Source: Pirellulales bacterium (GTDB taxonomy: Bacteria > Planctomycetota > Planctomycetia > Pirellulales > Lacipirellulaceae). Taken from it: DNA of 54,697 bases. Below are positions 26,826-35,700 of the stretch, piece after piece. Position 1 is the stretch's first letter. Each line of letters begins with the position of its first letter. The position numbers and the translations under genes are program-made. The DNA lies in assembly GCA_022841705.1 (NCBI GenBank), contig JALHQZ010000014.1:1-54697 (forward strand), read 5' to 3'. Under the pieces are notes generated by a model. The model saw only the letters and a list, made by a program, of their open reading frames with translations. It had not been told where the DNA came from and made no database searches.

Positions 26826-26856
26826 CCAGCGGGAGGAGGAATTCTCCTCCCGCTGG
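26826..26856 (-). terminator. 13-bp perfect hairpin between the PEP-CTERM and DUF1559 genes
   Basis: Arms 26826-26838 (CCAGCGGGAGGAG) and 26844-26856 are exact reverse complements with a 5-base loop. The hairpin lies just after the stop of the minus-strand PEP-CTERM gene (26867) and 40 bp before the DUF1559 start. No long T-run follows on the minus strand, so it may be a weak terminator or an mRNA 3'-end stabiliser. Confidence 0.65.
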
Positions 26857-26866
26857 ACGGAACGAA

Positions 26867-28054
26867 TTAAGCAATTACGGCACGTCGCCACACGACAGCC
26901 GCCGTGGCCATCACCAAGACAAGCGATGCGCTCAGTGGTTCTGGAACGGCGGACGCTGCAGCGATCGCGGCGCCAGGCGCTGCCGTGAAATTGTTCTTCC
27001 AGAAGTCGTAGTCGGCCTGATTCACATTACCGGTTTCACTCGGGGAGCGATTGGGTAGCGCGAACCCCGTGTCGAGGTTATCGCGCCACACGTTGTAATC
27101 CGCCGCGTCGACCGAACCATTGTCGTTGTAGTCGCCGGGCACCGGGGCGGGCTCGGCAAAAGCGTAAACCGTGAAGTTGTCGACGATGTGCGTCGCCAAG
27201 CCATTGGTTGTAAAGTCGCGATAGCCCGAGAGCGTAATGAAATTGTCGGTGTAACCACCGTCGGGCTTGGTGTAGTTGAACACGGGCTGGCCGTTGATCG
27301 AAACTTGAACAGCGCTCGATCCCACGCCATCCCACGGATTACCATCCGCGGGGTCATCAACATCTATTTGAACGGCAAGCGTACCACCGCCTCCCGGGTG
27401 GGTAATCCGGAAAGCGAGGGGGTCGATTCCATCAAATGCCTGCAAAAAGTATCTGTCCTCAGGAGTACTCGCGGCAAAAGTGTCTTCGACGAAGCGCAAT
27501 GTGAAGTACTGACTGCTCGCTGGCTGCAACCCCATCACGCCGCGCTGATCGTCAATATCAACCAGCGTGCGAGGCGCCCCAATCGTCAGGCCCGCCGTGA
27601 GGTAGCTTTGGTTGAGGGGGTTCGGGGTCCCCAGGGCACCCACGTCAAGATCAAAGGTGATTCGTTTGCCTACAACTCCGCTGGGTCCAACCCCTTTGAA
27701 GTTATGGTCAGGAGACACCATCGTGGCGTACGCGAACACCGGGGGGCCGGTCAGGAACTGCGCGTCGGTGTCGCTGGCGATCTGCAGCGGCTGGCCTGGA
27801 GAGGCTTCTGCACTGAAAACTTGGTGGTGATAGTCGTTTGTCGAATCGGCTGTATTAGTGACGTAAGCCTTGGGGGCCAGCGCGCCGCTTTGACGGGTCG
27901 CGTTCTCCGAGTTCAAGTTGAACGAACTCGCACTGACACCATAGCCGTCGTAGAATACGGGCGTGTACTGAGCTTGCGCGAAATGACAGGGCGCTGCGGC
28001 GAGCAGTACCGCTGCGCAACTGAGGTTGCGCGACAACCGGAGTAGTGAATTCAT
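26867..28054 (-). CDS. Exported PEP-CTERM protein with dockerin repeat (paralogue A)
   Basis: ATG 28054 gives 395 residues with a signal peptide ending near CHFAQAQ. The N-terminal 270 residues form a jelly-roll-like domain (TPVFYDGYGVSASSFNLN, GKRITFDLDVGALG, DGNPWDGVGSSAVQVSINGQ, YTDNFITLSGY) shared with the neighbouring gene at 28324-29238. A dockerin-like pair follows (GDYNDNGSVDAADYNVWRD, NQADYDFWKNNFT), then VPEPLSASLVLVMATAAVVWRR, a PEP-CTERM tail. I see no catalytic residues. The domain may bind carbohydrate, but that is only inferred from the surroundings. An in-frame ATG at 28126 gives a Cys/Trp-rich extension and is rejected. Confidence 0.8.
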   Translation of the reverse strand: MNSLLRLSRNLSCAAVLLAAAPCHFAQAQYTPVFYDGYGVSASSFNLNSENATRQSGALAPKAYVTNTADSTNDYHHQVFSAEASPGQPLQIASDTDAQFLTGPPVFAYATMVSPDHNFKGVGPSGVVGKRITFDLDVGALGTPNPLNQSYLTAGLTIGAPRTLVDIDDQRGVMGLQPASSQYFTLRFVEDTFAASTPEDRYFLQAFDGIDPLAFRITHPGGGGTLAVQIDVDDPADGNPWDGVGSSAVQVSINGQPVFNYTKPDGGYTDNFITLSGYRDFTTNGLATHIVDNFTVYAFAEPAPVPGDYNDNGSVDAADYNVWRDNLDTGFALPNRSPSETGNVNQADYDFWKNNFTAAPGAAIAAASAVPEPLSASLVLVMATAAVVWRRAVIA

Positions 28055-28323
28055 CGCAGAGAGCTCCAAATAAAAAAGTAGACGACACTCCACACACCAC
28101 ATGTATGCGAAGGTGCGACCTATCAACGCAAAAAGGTTAATCGAGTGATCGTTAAAAGTCGCTCAGTATTGAACAGTTATCGACGGTGACGAGAACTCAC
28201 CAGCTTTATCCAGCATGCAAGTGAGGCCCCGACGCCTGCCCCAGTACGTCGGGACCAGCACTTGCGAACTCGCTTCTTTTTCTTCCGTGAACACGCTTGA
28301 ATCTCCACTCTGTTGTTGCCTGG

Positions 28324-29238
28324 CTAGTGCTTACGACGCATAGCCGCCATGCCGGCCAGTCCCATTCCCAGCAGCATCCATGTCGCCGGTTCGGGAACGG
28401 GGGCGGCATAGACTGTTAGGTTGTCGAACCAGTTAGTGGCCAAGTTGTTGCCCGCAAAATTGCGGCCAGCCTCGAGCGTGATAAAGTTGTTGGTATAGCC
28501 CCCACTTGCCTTGGTATAGCTCCCCACGAGGATGGAGTTCACCGAGACATCGATCGTTGTTGAGCCGACGCCATCCCAGGGATTGCCATCGACCAAATCG
28601 TTAATGTCGAGCTGCAAGCTGGCGACTCCGGACCCTGCCGGATTAGGGATCAGGTTCCCCACAATCGTGCTTCCATCAAACAGTTGGATGAAGTTACCCA
28701 GACCCGAGAACTGATCTTCGATCAATCGAACAGCGAAACTGTTGCCGGTTGTCTGACTGGCAATCAGTGGCGAATCTGCTCCAATCACCAGCGAACTCTG
28801 CACGTAGCTTTGGTTTTGGCCATTTGCCACGACAAAAACGCCAACATCAAGGTCGACCGTGATTCGTTTTCCAACGATGCCACCCCCTGTTGTGCCATTA
28901 AAGTTGTAATTCGGCGAAGCCATCATCAGTACCGGATTCGGAAATCCCAGCACGAAGGGGTCACCAGCCAGTTGCAGGGGCTGGCTGGGAATGGTCCCGG
29001 CGGCGAACAATTGATGGTGATAGTCGTTGGCTGAATTCGGCGTGTTGGCAACGTACGAAATCGGGGCGAGCGCGCCCGACTGCCGGGGAGTGGCAACTTC
29101 AAAATTGATGTCGAACGAGTCGGCGCTCACGGCGTATTCATCGTAAAACACGGGGGTTAAAGCTTGGCTCAGCACAGGGGTCAGTCCCGCTGCTAACGCT
29201 ACCGATAGCAGGGTTTTCGTCACTTCAATGGCTCTCAT
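28324..29238 (-). CDS. Exported PEP-CTERM protein without dockerin (paralogue B)
   Basis: The 304-residue protein has a signal peptide (TLLSVALAAGLTPVLSQA) and the same jelly-roll-like domain as its downstream neighbour (TPVFYDEYAVSADSFDIN, YHHQLFAAG, GKRITVDLDVGVF, DGNPWDGVGSTTIDVSVN, YTNNFITLEAGRNF). It ends in the classical sorting signal VPEPATWMLLGMGLAGMAAMRRKH. Unlike paralogue A it has no dockerin segment between the domain and the tail. The pair is a tandem duplication with domain gain or loss. Function is unknown; sorting to the cell surface by an exosortase is expected. Confidence 0.82.
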   Translation of the reverse strand: MRAIEVTKTLLSVALAAGLTPVLSQALTPVFYDEYAVSADSFDINFEVATPRQSGALAPISYVANTPNSANDYHHQLFAAGTIPSQPLQLAGDPFVLGFPNPVLMMASPNYNFNGTTGGGIVGKRITVDLDVGVFVVANGQNQSYVQSSLVIGADSPLIASQTTGNSFAVRLIEDQFSGLGNFIQLFDGSTIVGNLIPNPAGSGVASLQLDINDLVDGNPWDGVGSTTIDVSVNSILVGSYTKASGGYTNNFITLEAGRNFAGNNLATNWFDNLTVYAAPVPEPATWMLLGMGLAGMAAMRRKH

Positions 29239-29525
29239 TAGAACGACCTCGCTTGTTAAAAGTACTCAGTGTTGCCTATCTGCCGCAAAGAACACCCTTG
29301 TCGGCCAATCTCCGCTCACAAACGCCACTTGACACTCTTCCGTTCAGCTAATCACCAACGCTTCAATTTGCCCTCCGCTGGAATGTGCCAACGTAAATTG
29401 AGCCGCCGAGCAAATGGCGGAAAATCTCCTAAACACGATCAGTCCGTAGCTATGGGCGTCTCGCCTGAAAACGGCTTCGACGGGTCCGCTTCAGTTAAAT
29501 TTGAACGATAAGTAATCGGGGCGAC

Positions 29526-31457
29526 TTATTCATGCCCAAAGTCGTACTCCACGATGTAACCATGCCAATCCTCCGGCGGCGATCCCAGCGCACGCGCTTG
29601 AACCTCCCAATGATCGTGATGCCAAACGATCATGCCGTATACCTGGTCGGCCGGCAGTCGGGGCGGCTGGACGTCAACGAACTCAACTTTGCGGCCGTTT
29701 GTCCACTTCAAATCGCCATGCAGCAAACTTCCTTGGAGACCAATCAGGTTGTCGTTAATGCCACAAATTCGCAGGACGTTGTTGCTGATAAACTCAAACT
29801 CACCCGGAGTGTCCAGAGCCACCAAGTCACCAGAGACACCGTTGTGTGTAAAGCTCCGAGCGTTGTCGCGGTCAGTTTCACAGGAAGTGGAATTGAGCGC
29901 GAGCACCAACTGGTAGGCGTGATCGTTCCCACCGCGGTCGGCTGACCACATTAGCGGCTCGTGGGCGACAGCGCCACTGGGGAAATCATCGCGTGGGGGT
30001 TCATATTCGACGAGGTAGGCAGAGACAGTTTCATGGATGCTATCGATGCTCAAATCATTCCATTTCCACTCATCGGAATTGACAAAACGCGAGTAGATTC
30101 CATAGTCCTCTCCGCCGTGACGGAGGGTTTCCTTAAAGTTATCGGGCTGTTGCTCGGGCCAAGTCGCCCAGTTGGTGTAGGTAACTTTCTCACCGGTGAC
30201 CCATTTGAAGAAACCTTCCCGAAGCACATCGGTCAGCCCCATCCAGACGCCGCGCTGTGACGAATCCTTCAAAATCTTCTCGATTACAAACGAGTCTTCT
30301 TCGGCCGAGGTAATCGACGCCAAGTGCCCCGCCCAGCCGCCATGTGAAGAGGAAAGCGCATTCTGTGCCGCCTGATGCCAAGTAATCGGTTGTCGGCACA
30401 CCACTAACTGGTAGAAATGCCCATTGCCGCCGTCGGCGACTCGCCACTCCAACGGCTCCGCGATGGCGGACTCTAGCCGCTCAAAGATTTCCTTGGAGAA
30501 CTTGATCGACCGACCCGGCTCGCTGAGATTCTCGATCCGCCGGGCTTGCCGGCCGAGCATTACAAGCTCCTTTACACCTTGGGCATCAACCTTTGCCGAG
30601 CCCTTCTGGCCTTCGTACTGTAGATCGACCTGCCCGCGAAAGACGTGAACTTCGGTCGCGCCAGAATCCTCAGCAATCACGCCGAAGTCGGTGCCGCGGT
30701 CAACCAAACGCGATGTCGGCGTATCAACCCGAAACCCCCAGCCGCTTTCGGGCACGTGGGCCACCAATCGGCCACTGGTGAGGAACGCAGCGTTGCTCGA
30801 ATCGAGCCGCAGGTTGGCCGGGCCCTCGAGCACCAGCCGGACGCCGGAATCAAACACCAGTTCCGCCTGGCCCCCCTTCAGCGCGAGCGCTTGAGCCGGA
30901 ACGCGATCACCTTCGCTTAAAGCCTTGCCATCTTCAAGCCACAGCGGTTGGGTTGACGCCCGCACAGTTGCCACGAATGCGGGGGCGACGAACGCCGGTT
31001 CCTGGGGACGCTCGACTTGAACTTCGGCAACATTCGGACCCGCCGACGTATCGCGCGAGCGGAGCGTAGCGACTCCCGCCAAGACGAGCAGCGTCGCTGC
31101 GGCCGCAACTGCAAACTGCAACGCGCGCGACATGGGCCATCGACTTCGCGACTGCTCAGTGCGAACGTTGCCGGATGAGTTCGCCGGCATCACGGGATCG
31201 GAATTGATAATTGAGTCGGAAAAATCTGCGGCCGAATCTTCGTCACCGGTTTCACGCGGACCCGGCGAGCCAGTACGGTAGCGGGTGAGCAGCTCAGCGT
31301 GCAAGGAGAGTATTTGGAGGTACCGCGTTTGCAGTTCGGGCTGGCGATTGAGTAGCGCTTCAAGTTCGGCAATCTCTTCCGGCGAAATGGTCCCATCGCA
31401 CATGCGATTGGCCAAGTGCTGTAGACGATCTCGGTCTTGGGATTCGGGGGTGTTCAT
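29526..31457 (-). CDS. FecR-type anti-sigma/sensor protein with two C-type lectin-like domains
   Basis: The 643-residue protein has a cytoplasmic anti-sigma-like N-terminus (LANRMCDGTISPEEIAELEA), one membrane helix at residues 112-131 (ALQFAVAAAATLLVLAGVAT), and a periplasmic FecR domain at about 165-300 (LVFDSGVRLVLEGPANLRLD, RGTDFGVIAEDSGATEVHVF). Two C-type lectin-like domains follow. The first, about 345-490, has HLASITSAEEDSFV, GVWMGLTD and EWKWNDLS; the second, about 510-643, is more degenerate. FecR proteins transmit an outer signal to their partner ECF sigma factor. The gene begins 4 bp after the sigma gene ends. I infer that the lectin domains sense a glycan and control neighbouring hydrolase genes. 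Confidence 0.83.
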   Translation of the reverse strand: MNTPESQDRDRLQHLANRMCDGTISPEEIAELEALLNRQPELQTRYLQILSLHAELLTRYRTGSPGPRETGDEDSAADFSDSIINSDPVMPANSSGNVRTEQSRSRWPMSRALQFAVAAAATLLVLAGVATLRSRDTSAGPNVAEVQVERPQEPAFVAPAFVATVRASTQPLWLEDGKALSEGDRVPAQALALKGGQAELVFDSGVRLVLEGPANLRLDSSNAAFLTSGRLVAHVPESGWGFRVDTPTSRLVDRGTDFGVIAEDSGATEVHVFRGQVDLQYEGQKGSAKVDAQGVKELVMLGRQARRIENLSEPGRSIKFSKEIFERLESAIAEPLEWRVADGGNGHFYQLVVCRQPITWHQAAQNALSSSHGGWAGHLASITSAEEDSFVIEKILKDSSQRGVWMGLTDVLREGFFKWVTGEKVTYTNWATWPEQQPDNFKETLRHGGEDYGIYSRFVNSDEWKWNDLSIDSIHETVSAYLVEYEPPRDDFPSGAVAHEPLMWSADRGGNDHAYQLVLALNSTSCETDRDNARSFTHNGVSGDLVALDTPGEFEFISNNVLRICGINDNLIGLQGSLLHGDLKWTNGRKVEFVDVQPPRLPADQVYGMIVWHHDHWEVQARALGSPPEDWHGYIVEYDFGHE

Positions 31458-31461
31458 CGAT

Positions 31462-31974
31462 TTATGTGGCGGCCATTCGTTTTTCGATGCAGTCCACCAA
31501 AGTTACGCGAATCCGATGCAGTCGCATGTAAAGCGCGGCGGCGGTCATCCCCACCGATTCCGCAATTGCCTTTACACCAACCGACCCCAAATAACACTGC
31601 TCGAGCAAATCGCGCTGCAACGCCGGTAGCCTTTCCAAGCAGCGAGCGAGAGCTTCGGACCGATCCGCCGACGTTTCGTCATCCCACTGGTCAGCGAGCT
31701 GCGATACGATTCCCTCAGACAAGTGCACGTTTGCCCGCTCGCTCCGCCGCAAAAAGTTCCGAATCTCGTTGAGCGCGATTGCCCGAGCCCACGGCAGAAA
31801 CGCTTGGTTTGGGTCGTACTGCGCCCATTTTTGCCACAGGATGAGCGAAGTCCGCTGCAGGATATCCTCGGCGTCGTCCCGGTTTGGCAGCATGGTAGCG
31901 ATGAATCCGTACAGCCGCCCCTGATGCTCAATGAACAACCGCGCGAAGTCATCCTGCCGTCGTGAGTCAGTCAC
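31462..31974 (-). CDS. ECF RNA polymerase sigma factor (planctomycete FecR-associated type)
   Basis: The 170-residue product starts with GTG 31974. Region 2 is seen in LYGFIATMLPNRDDAEDILQ and LILWQKWAQYDP; region 4 is seen in LERLPALQRDLLEQCYLG followed by the helix-turn-helix VKAIAESVGMTAAALYMRL. This is the Rhodopirellula/Verrucomicrobium ECF type that is typically encoded beside FecR-domain proteins. Only 4 bp separate it from the FecR-lectin gene, so they are co-transcribed. It sits at the divergence point of the large hydrolase locus, which makes it the likely local regulator. Confidence 0.92.
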   Translation of the reverse strand: MTDSRRQDDFARLFIEHQGRLYGFIATMLPNRDDAEDILQRTSLILWQKWAQYDPNQAFLPWARAIALNEIRNFLRRSERANVHLSEGIVSQLADQWDDETSADRSEALARCLERLPALQRDLLEQCYLGSVGVKAIAESVGMTAAALYMRLHRIRVTLVDCIEKRMAAT

Positions 31975-32707
31975 TATTTACTTCCAAATCTGCCCGCCTG
32001 CCTGCATTGTTTCCTGTCTCCCGCAACGCCAATCTATTTGCCCATAGTACTCTTTGTCTCGGGCGGCCAGGATTTAACGCCCTTCGCAGACAATTTCCCA
32101 AGTTTTTCAGCCCCGCCAGGGCTGGCGGGGGTCGGGGACGCTGGAGGGAATCAAGATCGCCCCCCTCTCCACCTGCCCGAAATGCCCAGCGTCGATTGAG
32201 AATTACTGGGCCAACACAAGCCGCGACCGTTAGATTCGTCTCGGAAGCAACGATAGACTCGGGACGCCGTTGATCACAGAGCGTAAGGCCCTTAGGGCCA
32301 TCCTATCGCGACTCAGGCGTCAAGCGCTCGAGAGGGATAGCCGCTCTGCCGATTCCAACCTTCCTGCGGCAAAGAGCGCGGCCGCGGATTGGTCGGCCTA
32401 GTTTCCTTCCCGAAGCTTGGAGAGTCCTTGGGGGGGCTTTAACCCGTCGACCCTAGCGATGGTCGAGTTTCAGTGGAGACCAACCGGTTCGAAGGATTAC
32501 GATCGCTGCGATACGCTTAAGTGAGTGCCCGCTGGCGGCAGGGGGTTGAGACACACGGTGTTGTCGCCTCTCGTGCGATGCGGGTACGGAGGGATTGGGT
32601 TTCGGCATCGTTGGCGATTTGATCCGTTTGGAGAATCCGCAGGCCGTAGCTCTCCGTCGACTTGGCCGAAGCCAACAACGAGCGACCACCAACTATCAAG
32701 AACCTTC
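31975..32707. promoter_or_regulatory. Divergent intergenic region between the sigma factor and double-PHP genes
   Basis: The 733-bp gap separates the minus-strand sigma/FecR operon from the plus-strand hydrolase operon, so it should hold promoters for both. It contains a strong palindrome at 32111-32130 (CCCCGCCA, GGGC, TGGCGGGG). The open frame that extends the double-PHP gene upstream to 32525 has no leader or family character. No convincing sigma-70 boxes were identified by eye. Positional inference only. Confidence 0.4.
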
Positions 32708-35700
32708 ATGAAGCATTTATGCATGGGCAATTCATCAATGACAGCAGTTTGGAAGTCATGCTCTGCCGTTCCCGAGGTTTGCATCGCCGAAGCTCAGGTG
32801 CGGGATGGCCGATGGTTAGGGCTGGTGATGGCGCTCGTGGTGAGCTTAGCTCCAGCGCCGGTGGTGCTGGCGCATCGCAATCACAACGCAGGCGTTCAAG
32901 TGGCGGCGGCGCCAAAATCATCGTCGGCGTCGCCTGTTGCCGCTGCACCGGTGGCGCGGGCAATGCAGGCCGAGCTTCAACAAGCATTCTTCGATTACGA
33001 GTTGTTGTTGCATTTGGCTTTGCACGCTCCCACCAGTCTGCAACCAGAACTGATCGCCCTCGCGGAAGTGGAAGATGCACTAGTGCGTGATCTCCCCAAT
33101 CAACTTCCGGTCGAGCAGGTCGTAGCCGAGCGAAATCGGATTCATGAGCAGCTGAGATCACAGTTCACGGTGCTGCCCGTTGATTGGACGGAGCAAGGGG
33201 CATCGTGGTCCGAGGAACAACCAAAACTCACGTTAACGGCCGAACTCGACCGAACCGTGCTCCTGGATGTCCGTAACCAAATTTCTCGTTCAATTGACCT
33301 AATCGGCCGCCAGAAAGGCGATGGGGATGCGCCGCAGACGAAGTACACGGTCTTGCCGGGCTCCGCGCAGCTTATTCCGATTTGCTTGCGAGTAGAAAAG
33401 TCGTCAGTAAGCGATTGCGAGATTGAAATAATTGACTCGGCTGATAAGCGCGGGTTCACACTGAAGGCATTTACGACCGTTCAGCAGCCCGCGCTGCTAA
33501 AAGGGACTCTAGTGGAGGGCGAGAAGGTCTGGCCGGGTAGGGTTTACGTTGAAGGGAGCGACCGCCTCTATCGTCATGGTGAAGCGTACGCCAAGAATGA
33601 GACCTTGTGTCAGAAGCAGCTGTTACAGTTTTGGAATGCCGGTCGCTACTACCGGCTTCCTTTCTTCTATAGTGACGGTCAGTTTGTGGTCCGCGTGCCA
33701 CCAGGACCCGTCAAGCTTCGGCTTGAGCGTGGTTTCGAGCATGACATCACCGAGACGGAGGTTGTCCTCGAGCCTGGTGAGGAGCGAACGGTAACGCTTG
33801 AATCGAAGCGGTTCGTGGACATGGCCCAAAGCGGCTGGATTTCCGGCGACACTCACATTCATTGGGTCACCAATCAGTGGAACGTCGACCTGCCGCTTGA
33901 GCTACTGACCGTTGTTCAGCGCGCCGAAGATTTGCGGGTTGCCAACAATCTCACCCTCTTGCAGCGGGGGCCATCACTGGCGTTCATCAATCCCCAGCAG
34001 GCGCCGATGGGGACGGTGAAAGAGTTCTCCAACGCGCAGTTCCATGTGGAAATGGGGGAAGAGTATCGGAATGAAGATCTGTATGGTCACTTGTGCTTCT
34101 TGAATCTCGATTGGTTAGTGCAGCCAATTGGTACGGGATCGATCATTGCGGGACCCGATGCGCTCGACTATCCCCTCAACAAAACCGCAATTTTGGCTTG
34201 TCGAGAGCAAGGCGGCATTTCGTGCGAAGCGCACGGACTGGGCGGCAACAAAGACGTCCCGGTCAACGTTGTTCACAAACTTACCGATTCACTCGATCAG
34301 ATCGAGCCACAAGACTATTACGACTTTCTAGATTGTGGATTTCATTTGCCGTTAACCAATGGCAGCGATCATCCTGCGCGGGTTGTCGGCTGTGCCCGGG
34401 CCTATGTGCGCGTCGATGGCGACTTTACTTACGAAAAATGGATCGACGGGATTCGGAAGTGCCGCACCTTTACGACCTCGGGCCCGTTGCTAACGCTGAG
34501 CGTCAATGATGTCCCGATCGGCGATACTCTCGACGTACGCCCGGGGGAGAAACTTCGGGTCCGCGTGGAAGCCAAGTCGCGGCGCCCGCTCGGCCGACTG
34601 CAGATTGTCTGCAACGGCGAGATCATTAAAGAACAGCGGGTCGACGATCGCGAGCGAATGTTGGAGTTCGATTTCACCGCTCAAGAGCCGAGTTGGGTTG
34701 TCGCGCGATGCTCCGAAACTGATAACTTCAACGCCATTAAGGGATTGAATGTCGCCCACACGAGTGCGGTGTACGTGAATGTTGATGGAAAATCGAGGCT
34801 GGTTTCCGAGAAGGCCAATCTCTGGATCCAGCGCATGCAACAGCATGTCCGCGACATTCGCGCGAAAGGCCGCTTCGCTAATCGCCAGCAGCTTGCGGAG
34901 GCGGTAGAGTACGTCGAGGCGGGGATCTCAAAGTTCCAGAAGTTATTGGACGGTGTGAGCGAGCCCACGTCGGTGGTTAAGAGCGTCTCCCCGGCCTCGC
35001 CATTTCCGCTGGTCAAGCAGGTTGAGCCCCAAGCGTTGCATGCCCAGATCGACCGCTTGATTGAAGCGCTGAACTATATCGGCTGTCCACTCTCACAGTC
35101 TGTAAAGACGCAGCTTGACGAGTTAAAGCTTTCGTCTGACGAGGAGGAAGTGACACGCCGTGTTCAAGAGCTTCTCGACCCCCTCTGTTTGGCGGCAGTC
35201 GAAATCTCGGCGGGACGCTTGCAAGTAACACCGCAGCCGCAGCAGCAAGAACTGGTTGAGCAGGGCTGGCGGGCATTCCTAGTGAAAGTGTGCAATCCGG
35301 CCGAATTGACCAGCCGCCTGCAAGTGGAAAGCCTCAATGCGCTGCCCCGACCACATTCGCAGGCAAAAGACGTCGCCTCGCGGTGGATGGGGCTCAGCAT
35401 GTTCGATAGCCGACCGCTCTCGCCAAACCTCAGCGGGCTGGAACTGGAGTACCGGATCATCGAGCTCTCCAGCAGCGATGCGGCCGAGCACGCCGGTGTG
35501 CTGGAGTTCAGCATCGATCCCGAACCGGGGCGGCGCGGGCGTCAGATTCGTGAATGGCGGTTCGACCAGGGCGCCGACGGTTGGCAGGCCGAGAACCAAG
35601 CGAAGATTGAAACTACCGGGGGCGCGATGCGCGTTCAAAGCCTGGGAAGTGATCCCTTCATCACTGCGCCCGTGGGACCCGCGAGTGGCCAACTCGTGCT

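Noticed and set aside
32111..32130. Rho-independent terminator
   Set aside because: The stem is strong, but neither strand has a T-run after it and it lies in a divergent promoter region; kept only as a palindrome.
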